Below are positions 42,874-51,401 of a DNA stretch of 64,000 nt, piece by piece (positions within the stretch are counted from its first letter, which is position 1; every line of letters begins with the position of its first letter). The notes below the pieces were generated by a model. The model worked only from the letters and a program-made list of their open reading frames with translations, searched no databases and was not told the DNA's origin. The position numbers and the translations under genes were made by a program. The DNA is from CAUZIR01 sp034421295 (GTDB taxonomy: Bacteria > Chloroflexota > Dehalococcoidia > Lucifugimonadales > UBA2962). The stretch covers positions 62,001 to 126,000 of the forward strand of contig DAOUKM010000003.1 of NCBI GenBank assembly GCA_034421295.1, written 5' to 3'.

Positions 42874-43959
42874 CTACTCGGTCCCCGCGATGAAGTCCTC
42901 GACCATCTGGCGCGCCTCAGAGTCGGTGTACTGCGAGGGCGGCGACTTCATGAAGTAGGCCGAAGGGCCCATCACCGGGCCTGAGAGCCCCCTGTCCAGG
43001 GCGATCTTGGCGCAGCGGACCGCGTCTATCACCACCCCGGCGGAGTTGGGGCTGTCCCAGACCTCGAGCTTCAGCTCGATGTTTATCGGCGCGTCCCCGA
43101 AGCCGCTTCCCTCCATCCGGATGTAGCACCACTTGCGGTCCTTGAGCCAGGGCACGTGGTCGCTCGGGCCGATGTGGATGTCGTCGCGGTCGAGCTCGTG
43201 GTCGAGCTGGGAGGTGACCGACTGGGTCTTTGAGACCTTCTTGGACGTGAGCCGCTCACGCTCGAGCATGTTGAGAAAGTCGGTGTTGCCACCGAAGTTG
43301 AGCTGGTAGGAGTCGTTGAGCCGAACGCCCCGGTCCATCATCAGCCTGGTCAGGACCCTGTGCACGATCGTCGCGCCGACCTGCGACTTTATGTCGTCGC
43401 CGATTATGGGCACCCCGGCCTCGCGGAAGCGGTCCTGCCAGTACTCGCCGGCGCCGCTTGCTATGAACACCGGCACGCAGTTGATGAACGCGCAGCCGGC
43501 CTGCAGCACCTGCTCGACGTACCACTTGGTAGCCTGCTCCGAGCCGACGGGCAGGTAGTTGATCACCACGTCGACCTCGCGCTCCTTGAGCGTCCTTGCC
43601 ACCTCGTCGGTCGGCCCGTCGGCCTTGGTGACCACATCGGAAAGGTACTTTCCGATGCCGTCGTGGGTCATGCCGCGCTGGACCGTTACGCCCGTCGGGG
43701 CGACGTCGGCGAATCTTATGGTGTTGTTGGGCTCTGCGTGGATGGCCTCGGCTATGTCGAGGCCGACCTTGCCGGCGTCAACGTCGAAGGCGGCGACGAA
43801 CTTTATGTCCGCAACACCGTACTCGCCCAGGACCGGGTGCATGAGGCCCGGCACATCGCCGTCTGTGGACACGTCGGCGTACTTGGTGACGCCCTGTACC
43901 AGCGAGGAGGCGCAGTTGCCCACGCCGATGATGGCGACGTTTATGCTTCCGTTGGACAC
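42874..43959 (-). CDS. ino1: myo-Inositol-3-phosphate synthase
   Basis: 361 residues. The N-terminal Rossmann motif VAIIGVGNCASSLVQGV and the YLPVGSEQATKWYV, CVPVFIASG, GDDIKSQVGATI, LNFGGNTDFLNM and SKTQSVTS blocks are those of the bacterial/archaeal short-form enzymes (mycobacterial Ino1 type). The reaction is NAD+-dependent conversion of glucose-6-phosphate to inositol-3-phosphate. It is the first gene of a four-gene minus-strand run that also holds the glycosyltransferase and the phosphatidyltransferase, giving a complete route to an inositol lipid. The start is GTG 43959. Confidence 0.95.
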   Translation of the reverse strand: MSNGSINVAIIGVGNCASSLVQGVTKYADVSTDGDVPGLMHPVLGEYGVADIKFVAAFDVDAGKVGLDIAEAIHAEPNNTIRFADVAPTGVTVQRGMTHDGIGKYLSDVVTKADGPTDEVARTLKEREVDVVINYLPVGSEQATKWYVEQVLQAGCAFINCVPVFIASGAGEYWQDRFREAGVPIIGDDIKSQVGATIVHRVLTRLMMDRGVRLNDSYQLNFGGNTDFLNMLERERLTSKKVSKTQSVTSQLDHELDRDDIHIGPSDHVPWLKDRKWCYIRMEGSGFGDAPINIELKLEVWDSPNSAGVVIDAVRCAKIALDRGLSGPVMGPSAYFMKSPPSQYTDSEARQMVEDFIAGTE

Positions 43960-44059
43960 CTAGGCATGTTATCAGGCGCGCCGAAATCCGGACAAGGCGG
44001 CCGCCCGCGCCGCGGCGCATGTGCCCGCCTGTGGCATGGGAGGCGCGCCCGATCGGCCG

Positions 44060-45304
44060 CTAGACGACCCCCCTGTCCCGCAGCGCGCCGACCTGCTCTG
44101 CGTCCATCCCGAGCAGCTCTGAAAGCACCTGCTCCGTGTGCTCGGACAGTAGCGGAGGCGCGGTCACCTTCACCACGTTGCCGTGGACCTTTATCGGGCA
44201 GCCTATCGCGGTGAAGTCCCCCCGGGCGCCGTCGGTGACCGGAACCATCATCTCCCTTGCCGAAAGGTGCGGGTCGGACAGCAGGTCCGCGGTGTCCCGT
44301 ATGGGGCTGCAGGGTATGCCCAGGTCGGACAGGACCGCCGTGACCTCGTCCTTTGTCAGCCCTTGCGTCCAGGACGAGATTATCCGCTCGACCTCGTCCG
44401 GCCTGCGGTCCCTCTCCCCCTCCGTTGAGTACCGCTCGTCGCCGATCAGATCGGAGCGCCCGGCAAGGGCGAGAAGGCTGTCCCAGGCATCGCCTCCGAT
44501 CACCATGGTCACGTAGTCGTTCGGCCCGCCGGGAGCGCAGGGGAAGACCATGCTCGGGCTCCCCCATACGCGGTTTCCCGTGCGGGGCACGGGATCCCCG
44601 GTCGCGAAGGTCTCAACGTACCTGACCCGCATGAGGTTAAGGACCGCGTCCTGCATCGACACCTCGACCCTGGTCCCGATCCCGGTCCGGTCGCGCTGCC
44701 TGAGGGCGGCCAGTATGCCTATCGCGCAGTGCAGCCCGGAGCCCGAGTCGCCTATCCCAGCCGAGGCGAACAGGGGAGGACGGTCCGAGTACCCGTTGGT
44801 GCTCATCGCCCCCGCCGCCGCCTGGGCGACGTTTTCAAAGCTCTTCAGCCCGGCGTTCGGTCCGTAGGTCCCAAAGCCCTTGATAGAGGCGACCACAAGG
44901 TGCTTGAACTCGGCCGACAGATCGCCCGGCGCTATCCCGAACGAGTCCATGCGGCCCGGGGCGTAGTTCTCGACCACAACGTCCGATACGGCGGCAAGTC
45001 GCTTGAACAGCGCTAGGCCCTCATCGGACTTAAGGTTGATCGTTATGGCCCTCTTGTTGGCGTTAAAGACCAGGTAGTAGTAGCTGTCCACCCCGGGTCT
45101 GTCGGCCATTTCCCAGCGGGTGCGGTCGCCCCTTCCCGGCTCTTCGATCTTGATCACGTCGGCGCCGAGCCATGCCAGGAGCTGGGTGGAGGAAGGGCCG
45201 GCCTGCACCTGCGTAAGGTCCAGCACGCGTACGCCCGCCAGGGGGCCGCCCGATCCTTCCGGGCCCGGCTCCGGCCGGCCGGATGGGAGATCCTCTGCGC
45301 TCAA
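44060..45304 (-). CDS. Class III (CaiB/BaiF-type) CoA-transferase
   Basis: 414 residues. The family pattern is clear: LAGVRVLDLTQVQAGP, GADVIKIEEPGRGD, FNANKRAITINLKS, VVENYAPGRMDSFG and the catalytic-Asp block VSMQDAVLNLM. Family role: transfer of CoA between organic acids, as in formyl-, carnitine- or crotonobetainyl-CoA transferases. Start TTG 45304 overlaps the stop of the 2-hydroxyacid dehydrogenase gene as TTGA, so the two are coupled. A pathway in which a hydroxyacid is activated to a CoA ester is plausible; the substrate is unknown. Confidence 0.9.
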   Translation of the reverse strand: MSAEDLPSGRPEPGPEGSGGPLAGVRVLDLTQVQAGPSSTQLLAWLGADVIKIEEPGRGDRTRWEMADRPGVDSYYYLVFNANKRAITINLKSDEGLALFKRLAAVSDVVVENYAPGRMDSFGIAPGDLSAEFKHLVVASIKGFGTYGPNAGLKSFENVAQAAAGAMSTNGYSDRPPLFASAGIGDSGSGLHCAIGILAALRQRDRTGIGTRVEVSMQDAVLNLMRVRYVETFATGDPVPRTGNRVWGSPSMVFPCAPGGPNDYVTMVIGGDAWDSLLALAGRSDLIGDERYSTEGERDRRPDEVERIISSWTQGLTKDEVTAVLSDLGIPCSPIRDTADLLSDPHLSAREMMVPVTDGARGDFTAIGCPIKVHGNVVKVTAPPLLSEHTEQVLSELLGMDAEQVGALRDRGVV

Positions 45305-46356
45305 CCTGAGCCCGGGCCCCTCTCCATCGAATAGGGCTGCCAGCGCCGAAGGCCCGTGCGGGCGAGCACGTCCGGGTTAACGCACGTCCTCGGCCACCGC
45401 CCGGACAGGACCAGGGCGATCTCCTGGCCGACCCTCCGGCGCGCCTCCGGCGTCATCCTCATGGAGGCGGACGCAACGTGCGGGGTTATGATCACCTTGT
45501 CCATCGCCAGAAGCGGGTTCTCAAGGTCCGGCGGCTCGGTCTCAAGGACGTCCAGGCCGGCCCCGCCGATCCAGCCCTCCTCAAGGGCCCGGATGAGCGC
45601 CGCCTCGTCCACCGTCGGGCCCCGCCCGGTGTTGACGAACAGCGCACCCGGCTTCATGAGGCGAAAGTGCTCCTCGCTGAGCATGTGATGGGCCTCGGTG
45701 GTCGAAGGTGCGTGCATCGAGACGATGTCCGAGCGCTGCAGCAGCTCGGTCAGGCCCACCGGCTCGACTCCATAGTCGGACATCACCAGTTCCTCTATGT
45801 AGGGGTCGTAGGCGAGCATGCGGACCCCGAAGGGAGCCGCCCTCCTGGCGGTTAGCCTTGCCACGTGCCCGAAGGAGACAAAGCCCAGGGTCTGCCCCAT
45901 CAGTCTGGGGATCTGGGACAGGGCCGGCCGGCCCTGTCCCCACCTGCCGTCGCGTGCCATCCGGTCCTGCACAAGCACCCTTCGGTAGGTCGCCAGGATG
46001 AGCATCATCGCGTGGTCGGCCACCTCCTCGATGAACACGTCAGGGACGTTCGTAACGGGAATGCCCCTGGCCGTCGCCGCGTCCACGTCCACCGAGTCCG
46101 CCCCGACGCTGCCCAGCGCGATAACCCTGCAGCGCTCCAGCGATTCGATGATCTTCGCCGTCATCTGCCGGCCCCGCGCCATGATCGCGTCGGCGTCCCG
46201 AGCCGCGGCTATGAACTCGTCCTCCGACTCCGCCGCCGTCTCGACGATCTGCGCACCGACCGGCCCCAGGGCCTCCATCTCCAGGTTGAAAGTGCCGCCC
46301 GCCACGTCGAACGCGCCTTCGGGCAGCTTCTCGGTTACGACTCTGTAGGTGGGCAT
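45301..46356 (-). CDS. D-isomer-specific 2-hydroxyacid dehydrogenase
   Basis: 351 residues from ATG 46356 (PTYRVVTEKLPEGAF). The nucleotide-binding domain has GQTLGFVSFGHVARLTARRA. The catalytic Arg lies in NTGRGPTVDE, Glu in LETEPPD and His in ITPHVASASM, the usual R/E/H triad. The first glycine-rich position is G-F-V-S-F-G-H, slightly unlike the standard G-x-G-x-x-G. The frame is open far upstream to 46959, but that part overlaps glmU antisense and is not conserved. A promoter (TGGACA-17-TATTCT) lies about 65 bp upstream. Confidence 0.9.
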   Translation of the reverse strand: MPTYRVVTEKLPEGAFDVAGGTFNLEMEALGPVGAQIVETAAESEDEFIAAARDADAIMARGRQMTAKIIESLERCRVIALGSVGADSVDVDAATARGIPVTNVPDVFIEEVADHAMMLILATYRRVLVQDRMARDGRWGQGRPALSQIPRLMGQTLGFVSFGHVARLTARRAAPFGVRMLAYDPYIEELVMSDYGVEPVGLTELLQRSDIVSMHAPSTTEAHHMLSEEHFRLMKPGALFVNTGRGPTVDEAALIRALEEGWIGGAGLDVLETEPPDLENPLLAMDKVIITPHVASASMRMTPEARRRVGQEIALVLSGRWPRTCVNPDVLARTGLRRWQPYSMERGPGSG

Positions 46357-46419
46357 CGGTGACCTCTGGATGGGGATGGGGTAGGGGTGCGTCGGCTCTG
46401 ATCGGCCCCGCAGGGCACT

Positions 46420-46448
46420 AGAATAGAGTGGGCCCTGACCCTTGTCCA
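46420..46448 (-). promoter_or_regulatory. Promoter for the hydroxyacid dehydrogenase/CoA-transferase operon
   Basis: On the minus strand TGGACA (46448-46443) is followed after 17 bp by TATTCT (46425-46420). It lies ~64 bp upstream of ATG 46356 and points away from glmU. Confidence 0.5.
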
Positions 46449-46467
46449 GACGGCGGCGGATGCCGCC

Positions 46468-46497
46468 TTGACACCGTAACGATGCGATTGCTAGCAT
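46468..46497 (+). promoter_or_regulatory. glmU: Promoter for glmU
   Basis: TTGACA (46468-46473) with an 18-bp spacer and TAGCAT (46492-46497), about 105 bp upstream of the glmU start. It is divergent from the promoter at 46420-46448. Confidence 0.45.
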
Positions 46498-46602
46498 GAC
46501 CCGACAATTGGGTACACGCGTAAAGCTCGCCTGGCACAGCCCCCGACCCCCCGACTCGCGTGACGGGCTCTTGTTGATCGAGAGTCCCGACCAAGCCCCA
46601 CT

Positions 46603-47964
46603 TTGATCGCCGCGTCGGCCGCCGTCGTGCTCGCCGCCGGCAGGGGCACCCGGATGCGCTCCCGCATGCCGAAGGTAATGCACCCCCTGTGCGGTCAGCC
46701 CATGATCTCCCACGTCGTCGCGGCGGCCCGCGACGCCGGATTCGGATCGATCGTAGCGGTCGTTTCGCCCGACGCCGGTGACATAAGGGAGGCGCTGGGC
46801 GACTCGGTGGCCTGCGCCGTCCAGGTGAGTCCGCTCGGCGGGGCCGATGCGGTGCTGAGCGCCCGCGAGTCTCTTCCTGCTACCGGTACTGTAGCCGTCC
46901 TGTGCGGTGACGTGCCGCTGGTGCGCCCAGGGTCCCTGTCGCGGATGTGGACCGCCCACGCTCAGGCCGGGGCGAAGGTGACCCTGCTAACGGCGAGGGT
47001 CAGCGCTCCTTCGGGTCTTGGCAGGGTGGTCAGGGGACCCGATGGCAGCGTTGCGGCGGTGGTGGAGGAGGCGGATGCCGATGAGCGGACCCTGGCGATC
47101 GATGAGATAAACGCCGGGATCTACCTGTTCGACGCCGAGTGGCTGTGGGAGGGCCTGTCGGGCCTGTCGCCTTCCGGATCGGGGGAGCTGTACCTGACGG
47201 ACCTTGTGGCCGCAGCGGCCCGGGCCGGCGGTCCGGTGCTCGATGTCAGCGCCTCCGGCGAGCAGGAGGTCATAGGGGTAAACGATCAAGTCCAGCTCGC
47301 CAGGGCGGAGACCGCACTTCGGTCCCGCATCCGGGAGCGGTGGATGCTGGCCGGGGTCACGATCCCCGATCCCGCCACCGTGTACATAGACGCCGCCGCA
47401 TCGGTGGGCGAGGACAGCGTGATCCTTCCCAACACCCACATCCTCGGCCCGACGAAGGTGGGACGCGGCTGCCGGATAGGCCCGAACTCGGTCGTTGCCG
47501 ACAGCGTGCTAGCCGACCGCTGCCAGGTCGTATCCTCGTTCGTTTCAGGCTCCAGGCTGTCCGAGGGGGTAGCGGTGGGACCGTTCAGCAACGTGAGGGA
47601 GGGAACGGTGCTGGAGTCCGGCGCAAGGGTGGGGAACTTCACCGAGACCAAGCAGAGCCGCCTGGGGGCGGGTACCCGCGCCCTGCACCTGAGCTACATC
47701 GGTGATGCCGACGTGGGCTCGGACGTTAACGTGGGGGCCGGCACGATAACCTGCAACTTCGACGGGGAGAAAAAGGGCCGTACCAAGATAGGCGACGGCG
47801 CTTTCATCGGCTCCGATACGATGCTCGTGGCGCCCGTCGAGGTCGGTCCCGGCGCCTCGATAGGAGCCGGGAGCGTGGTGACCCGGGACATCCCCGCCGG
47901 CGACCTTGTGGTCGGAGCGCCGGCGCGCTCCCTGCGGCGGGACAGGGACACGGAGGAGGAGTAG
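46603..47964 (+). CDS. glmU: Bifunctional UDP-GlcNAc pyrophosphorylase / GlcN-1-P acetyltransferase
   Basis: 453 residues. The N-terminal uridyltransferase domain starts AAVVLAAGRGTRMRSRMPKVMHPL (L-x-A-G-x-G-T-R-M-x-S...K). LCGDVPLV and the NAGIYLFD block follow. The C-terminal left-handed beta-helix has repeated hexapeptides and the acetyltransferase site HLSYIGDADVGSDVNVGAGTITCNFDG. It makes UDP-N-acetylglucosamine for peptidoglycan and other glycans. The start is TTG 46603, giving the family N-terminus; no ATG is available. Confidence 0.95.
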   Translation: MIAASAAVVLAAGRGTRMRSRMPKVMHPLCGQPMISHVVAAARDAGFGSIVAVVSPDAGDIREALGDSVACAVQVSPLGGADAVLSARESLPATGTVAVLCGDVPLVRPGSLSRMWTAHAQAGAKVTLLTARVSAPSGLGRVVRGPDGSVAAVVEEADADERTLAIDEINAGIYLFDAEWLWEGLSGLSPSGSGELYLTDLVAAAARAGGPVLDVSASGEQEVIGVNDQVQLARAETALRSRIRERWMLAGVTIPDPATVYIDAAASVGEDSVILPNTHILGPTKVGRGCRIGPNSVVADSVLADRCQVVSSFVSGSRLSEGVAVGPFSNVREGTVLESGARVGNFTETKQSRLGAGTRALHLSYIGDADVGSDVNVGAGTITCNFDGEKKGRTKIGDGAFIGSDTMLVAPVEVGPGASIGAGSVVTRDIPAGDLVVGAPARSLRRDRDTEEE

Positions 47965-48024
47965 ATCGGGAGTTGTCTACCATAGTGGGCCCGCTGCGCT
48001 GCGAGTTGGGCGCCGGGGGACGAA

Positions 48025-49308
48025 TTGGGCCTAGATAGCACCCTGTCGGTGGTCCTGCTCGCCGTCTCGATGGCAGGTTATTTCGTTGTGTCCGTCGTCG
48101 AGGGCGGGTTCGTAGCATGGCGCAACAACCAGCTGCTGGTCGGATCCTCCGAGTCGCCCGGCCGCAGGCCGGACGATGCCGAGCGACGACGCATCTCTGC
48201 CTCGGTGGAGTCCCTGCGGCTGCTCAGGGCCGCCATGTTCGCCGCCTCGCTTGTGACGGCCGTGGCGATGGCGGCCTCGATGGCGGGTCTGTCCTGGCCC
48301 TGGATTGCCCTGGCATCGGCGCTTGCCCTCGGTGTCCTGACCGGCCTGGGCAGCGCGGCGCGTGCCTTTACGCACCTGTCCTCGGGCCTTGTCGAGCGGC
48401 ACGGCGCGGTGCTGGTTCGCTCGATCGCCTTTTTCTTTGCACCCTGGCTCATCGTCGAGCGCCTGATCGCAAGGGCGATCATGGTTCGTCTGGCGTCACG
48501 CGGGCTTTCGCAGGTACCGGGCTCGGACCTTCGTTACGACGGCGCTGCGCCCCTGGGCTTTGAGGGAGAGCCCCTGGACGAGCGCGAGGTCCGCATGATC
48601 CGCGCCGTCGTGCGTCAGGACAAGACCGTCTCAAGGGAGATCATGGTTCCCAGGGTCGACATGTCGGCCGTCGAGATTTCTACCCCGATCTCCCAGGTGG
48701 CCGAGAAGATGAACGAGGCCGGCCACAGCAAGCTCCCCGTCTACCGTGATTCGCTCGATCACATAGCCGGGATCGTCTACTCGATGGATCTCATACGGGT
48801 CCTTGCCACCGGCGATATGGGAGCGGCCACCCTGCGCGAGCTGCTGCGCCCTCCGCTGCTGATTCCCGAGTCCAAGACCCTCGAGGGCCTGCTCAGGGAG
48901 TTCCAGGACCAGAGGGTTCAGATGGCCATCGTGGTCGACGAATACGGGGGCGTATCGGGGCTCGTCACCGTCGAGGACCTGCTCGAGGAGATTGTCGGGG
49001 AGATCGAGGACGAGTTCGACATCGACGAGCCCGAGGTGGTCGACCTGAGCCGAGAAGGGGAGGGCGACTCGCAGATCGACCTGCTGATAGACGCGCGGAT
49101 CGGCGTTGACCAGGTCGCCGAATTGACCGGCCTGGAGATAAGGGGAGAGGGCTTTGACACCCTCGGAGGCTTCGTGCTGGACCGCCTGGGCCGCATACCG
49201 GGCCGCGGCGACGCCGTGGACTACGACGGCGCCAGCATACAGGTCGTCTCCACTTCTGGCCGCCGCCTCAGGCGACTGCGCGTTACCCGCAGGGAGCCCT
49301 CCCCCTAG
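48025..49308 (+). CDS. CNNM/CorC-type transporter or hemolysin-family protein
   Basis: 427 residues. The N-terminal DUF21/CNNM domain (residues ~5-150) has three to four hydrophobic helices. Two CBS domains follow, with VSREIMVPRVDMSAVE at their start and VVDEYGGVSGLVTVEDLLEEIVGEIEDE, and then a C-terminal CorC/HlyC domain (GFDTLGGFVLDRLGRIP). Family role: Mg2+ (and Co2+) transport or its regulation. It starts at TTG 48025 with GGGGGA 6 nt upstream, 60 bp after glmU, and is likely co-transcribed. Confidence 0.88.
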   Translation: MGLDSTLSVVLLAVSMAGYFVVSVVEGGFVAWRNNQLLVGSSESPGRRPDDAERRRISASVESLRLLRAAMFAASLVTAVAMAASMAGLSWPWIALASALALGVLTGLGSAARAFTHLSSGLVERHGAVLVRSIAFFFAPWLIVERLIARAIMVRLASRGLSQVPGSDLRYDGAAPLGFEGEPLDEREVRMIRAVVRQDKTVSREIMVPRVDMSAVEISTPISQVAEKMNEAGHSKLPVYRDSLDHIAGIVYSMDLIRVLATGDMGAATLRELLRPPLLIPESKTLEGLLREFQDQRVQMAIVVDEYGGVSGLVTVEDLLEEIVGEIEDEFDIDEPEVVDLSREGEGDSQIDLLIDARIGVDQVAELTGLEIRGEGFDTLGGFVLDRLGRIPGRGDAVDYDGASIQVVSTSGRRLRRLRVTRREPSP

Positions 49309-49316
49309 ACAGACCC

Positions 49317-50225
49317 CTACTTTTCTTCGACCACGATCAGGGGCCAGGTGGCCCAGCCGCCGAGTTCGCCGGTCGCGATTGCCGTGTACACCCCTGGATC
49401 AAGGTCGATCCTTGTCTCGAGCATCACGGCACCCGACTCGTTGGCGTCCCTGGCAACGAGTATCTCGGGCCCGCCCAGTATGCTCAAAAGGACGGACTCG
49501 CCGGGTGCAAAGCCAGACGCCCAGAATGTGGCTATCTCCCCCGAGATGGCTATCTCGGCCACCAGGGTGATGGATGCATCGGGTGCGGGCGGCTCTTCCG
49601 GCGGTTCCGGGGTGGGGACCGGGGTCGGCTCGGGTACGGGGATGGGCGTAGGCGTAGGCCTTTCAAGGATCACGTTCACCGGGGAGCTGGCAACCGTGCC
49701 CGCCGACCCCAGCGCGATCAGCGTATAGATCTGCCCAGCGCTCACCCGCGAGCGCACCCTGTCATCGCCGCCGATGCCGCTGACCGAGACGCGGAACGAT
49801 CCCGCGTCACTCGCGGTCGTGTCGCCTACGACCTGCTGGAGGAACTCGTCGATCGAAAGGGAGACGATGACGTTCTCCCCGGCCGCAAATCCGGACCCCC
49901 AGACCTCGAAGGCCTCGTCGAGGGTTACCGTGGCCAGGCTCGTCGTTATCCTGGCCTGTGGCTGGGGTGCCGCGGGTCCCTGCGGTCCTGCCTCTCCCGC
50001 AGGGCCGGTGACCCCGCTCGGACCGCGTTGGCCCGTCGGTCCCGCCGGTCCCGTATCCCCCTTTGCTCCGGAAGGTCCTTCGCGGCCGGGTTCGCCCTGG
50101 GGACCCGCAGGCCCCAGCTCTCCCGGTGGGCCTGAGCAGGCCGCGCCGATCAGCGCCGCCGCAATCAGAGCAACTGCCGCGATGCGCGGCCAATGAAAGA
50201 ACCTGGACCAGGGTGCAGACGCCAT
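49317..50225 (-). CDS. Collagen-like repeat lipoprotein 1
   Basis: 302 residues. The leader ends at IGAAC (lipobox). A ~55-residue Gly-x-y collagen-like segment follows (G-P-A-G-P-Q-G-E-P-G-R-E-G-P...). Two beta-sandwich-like domains (about 90-180 and 225-300) share an 'E-V-W-G-S-G-F-A-A-G-E / F-W-A-S-G-F-A-P-G-E' motif and are joined by a Pro/Thr-rich linker. The collagen segment would trimerise and display the two domains. A related gene lies at 50375-51004. Confidence 0.75.
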   Translation of the reverse strand: MASAPWSRFFHWPRIAAVALIAAALIGAACSGPPGELGPAGPQGEPGREGPSGAKGDTGPAGPTGQRGPSGVTGPAGEAGPQGPAAPQPQARITTSLATVTLDEAFEVWGSGFAAGENVIVSLSIDEFLQQVVGDTTASDAGSFRVSVSGIGGDDRVRSRVSAGQIYTLIALGSAGTVASSPVNVILERPTPTPIPVPEPTPVPTPEPPEEPPAPDASITLVAEIAISGEIATFWASGFAPGESVLLSILGGPEILVARDANESGAVMLETRIDLDPGVYTAIATGELGGWATWPLIVVEEK

Positions 50226-50317
50226 CCAATTTACCTCCAGAATCTAATCTAGAGGGGGCGGACGGGGGATTAGAAGGGGAGTTTGGGCGCCCTTTTCCCG
50301 GATATCCCGCAAACGAA

Positions 50318-50344
50318 GAGGCCCCCGCAATCTGCGGGGGCCTC
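50318..50344 (-). terminator. Rho-independent terminator after collagen-like lipoprotein 2
   Basis: A 12-bp perfect stem (GAGGCCCCCGCA / TGCGGGGGCCTC) with a 3-nt loop lies just past the minus-strand stop at 50375. A T-rich stretch (TTCGTTT) follows on the minus strand. It separates the two collagen-like genes. Confidence 0.8.
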
Positions 50345-50374
50345 TCGGCTAGATACCCTGGATCGAACGATACG

Positions 50375-51004
50375 CTACTTTATCTCGCCTACCTGCAGCG
50401 GGGTCGATGCCTCGGTGCCCTGGTCACCGATCGCCCAGAGGCTGTAGATGCCATCCTCCATGTCGACCTCAATGGTGATCACGAATGCGCCGCCCGCGCT
50501 GGCCTCCGCCGAGTCAACGGCGGTCGTCCCGACATCGGAAGCGATCATGATCGATACCGTCTCGCCTGCGCCGAAGCCGGAACCAAGGACGGTGGCAAAG
50601 CCATTCTCATCCGTTGCCGTTGATTCCAGGTCGGCTGCAGGATTGACAGCGTCAGCGCCATCGGCACCGTCAGCGCCGTCGGCACCATCAGCGCCGTCGG
50701 AACCTGCGGGACCGCGTGGGCCACGTGCACCGTCGTCACCGTCAGCGCCGTCGGCACCATCAGCGCCGTCAGCACCAGCGGGGCCCTGTGCGCCGGTTCC
50801 GCCCACGGCTCCTCGTTCGCCATCAGCGCCGTCTGCACCGGCAGGCCCTGCGGCACCGGTGGGTCCAGGGGGCCCGGCCGCGCCGTCCGCACCGGCAGGC
50901 CCTGCGGGACCTTCTGGGCCGGCACAGGCCACAATGGCGGCGAGCGCCAGGACAGAAAGTATCAGGGCGAGAACGCGGCCCTTCCCTCTAATCAGCTTTA
51001 TCAT
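50375..51004 (-). CDS. Collagen-like repeat lipoprotein 2
   Basis: 209 residues from ATG 51004. A short signal peptide (LILSVLALAAIVAC) ends in a lipobox. Then come about 35 Gly-x-y triplets, richest in G-A-D and G-P-x, and one beta-sandwich-like domain containing LGSGFGAGETVSIMIASD. That motif is shared with both domains of lipoprotein 1. The triplet region is encoded by a GC-rich 9-bp tandem repeat. Confidence 0.75.
   Translation of the reverse strand: MIKLIRGKGRVLALILSVLALAAIVACAGPEGPAGPAGADGAAGPPGPTGAAGPAGADGADGERGAVGGTGAQGPAGADGADGADGADGDDGARGPRGPAGSDGADGADGADGADGADAVNPAADLESTATDENGFATVLGSGFGAGETVSIMIASDVGTTAVDSAEASAGGAFVITIEVDMEDGIYSLWAIGDQGTEASTPLQVGEIK
50640..50910. repeat. Short tandem repeats encoding Gly-Ala-Asp triplets
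   Basis: Nine-base units of the type GCGCCGTCG/GCACCATCA recur with variations along this stretch. They are the antisense of the G-A-D coding units of collagen-like lipoprotein 2 and are prone to length change by slippage. Confidence 0.6.
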
Positions 51005-51039
51005 TTGACCCCCTGATCCCAAGAAACTCCAGACAATTC

Positions 51040-51401
51040 AAAAGCCGCGTTGTCTCGACAACACGACTAACCGGACCGGCCTTTTTCTGGCCTGCCGCTG
51101 CGTTGCGCACCGCCGGTTTAACCGTTCGGAGACGCCTCGCGGCGGCCTCATCATAGTAATCGCCGTCCATTGATGTCAACCCTTTTTGGGCCGCCGGACG
51201 GAAATCAAAGCAGGGTCCTCGGAGACCCGTTTACGCGGCGCGGACGGCCACCATTTTACGGCCTGAACCGGCCGTTGGATACCTCGGTCCGAGGTCCTGC
51301 CCGACCGTCGCCAGGGCACGAGATGGAAGGCCGTACCGCCATGATATAATCTGGCATTGAGCCGGTGCCACCGGCGTTTATGCTGTCTTAACCCTCCCCG
51401 A
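51040..51401. promoter_or_regulatory. Intergenic region with an extended -10 promoter for the antiporter operon
   Basis: About 360 bp between the collagen-like gene and the antiporter gene, with no other supported gene. TGATATAAT at 51342-51350 is an extended -10 (TGn plus TATAAT) pointing into the antiporter gene, 51 bp before its ATG. No -35 is needed for extended promoters and none is obvious. Confidence 0.5.

Noticed and set aside
45301..46959. Extension of the hydroxyacid dehydrogenase frame to 552 codons
   Set aside because: The extra ~200 codons overlap glmU antisense, are not conserved in the family and contain a predicted promoter.
50640..50910. Tandem repeats considered as a CRISPR or regulatory array
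   Set aside because: Units are 9 bp, contiguous and explained by the Gly-Ala-Asp coding repeats; no spacers.
50988..51179. 63-codon minus-strand frame upstream of collagen-like lipoprotein 2
   Set aside because: Its end overlaps the lipoprotein start and it has no Shine-Dalgarno or family; more likely 5' untranslated DNA.
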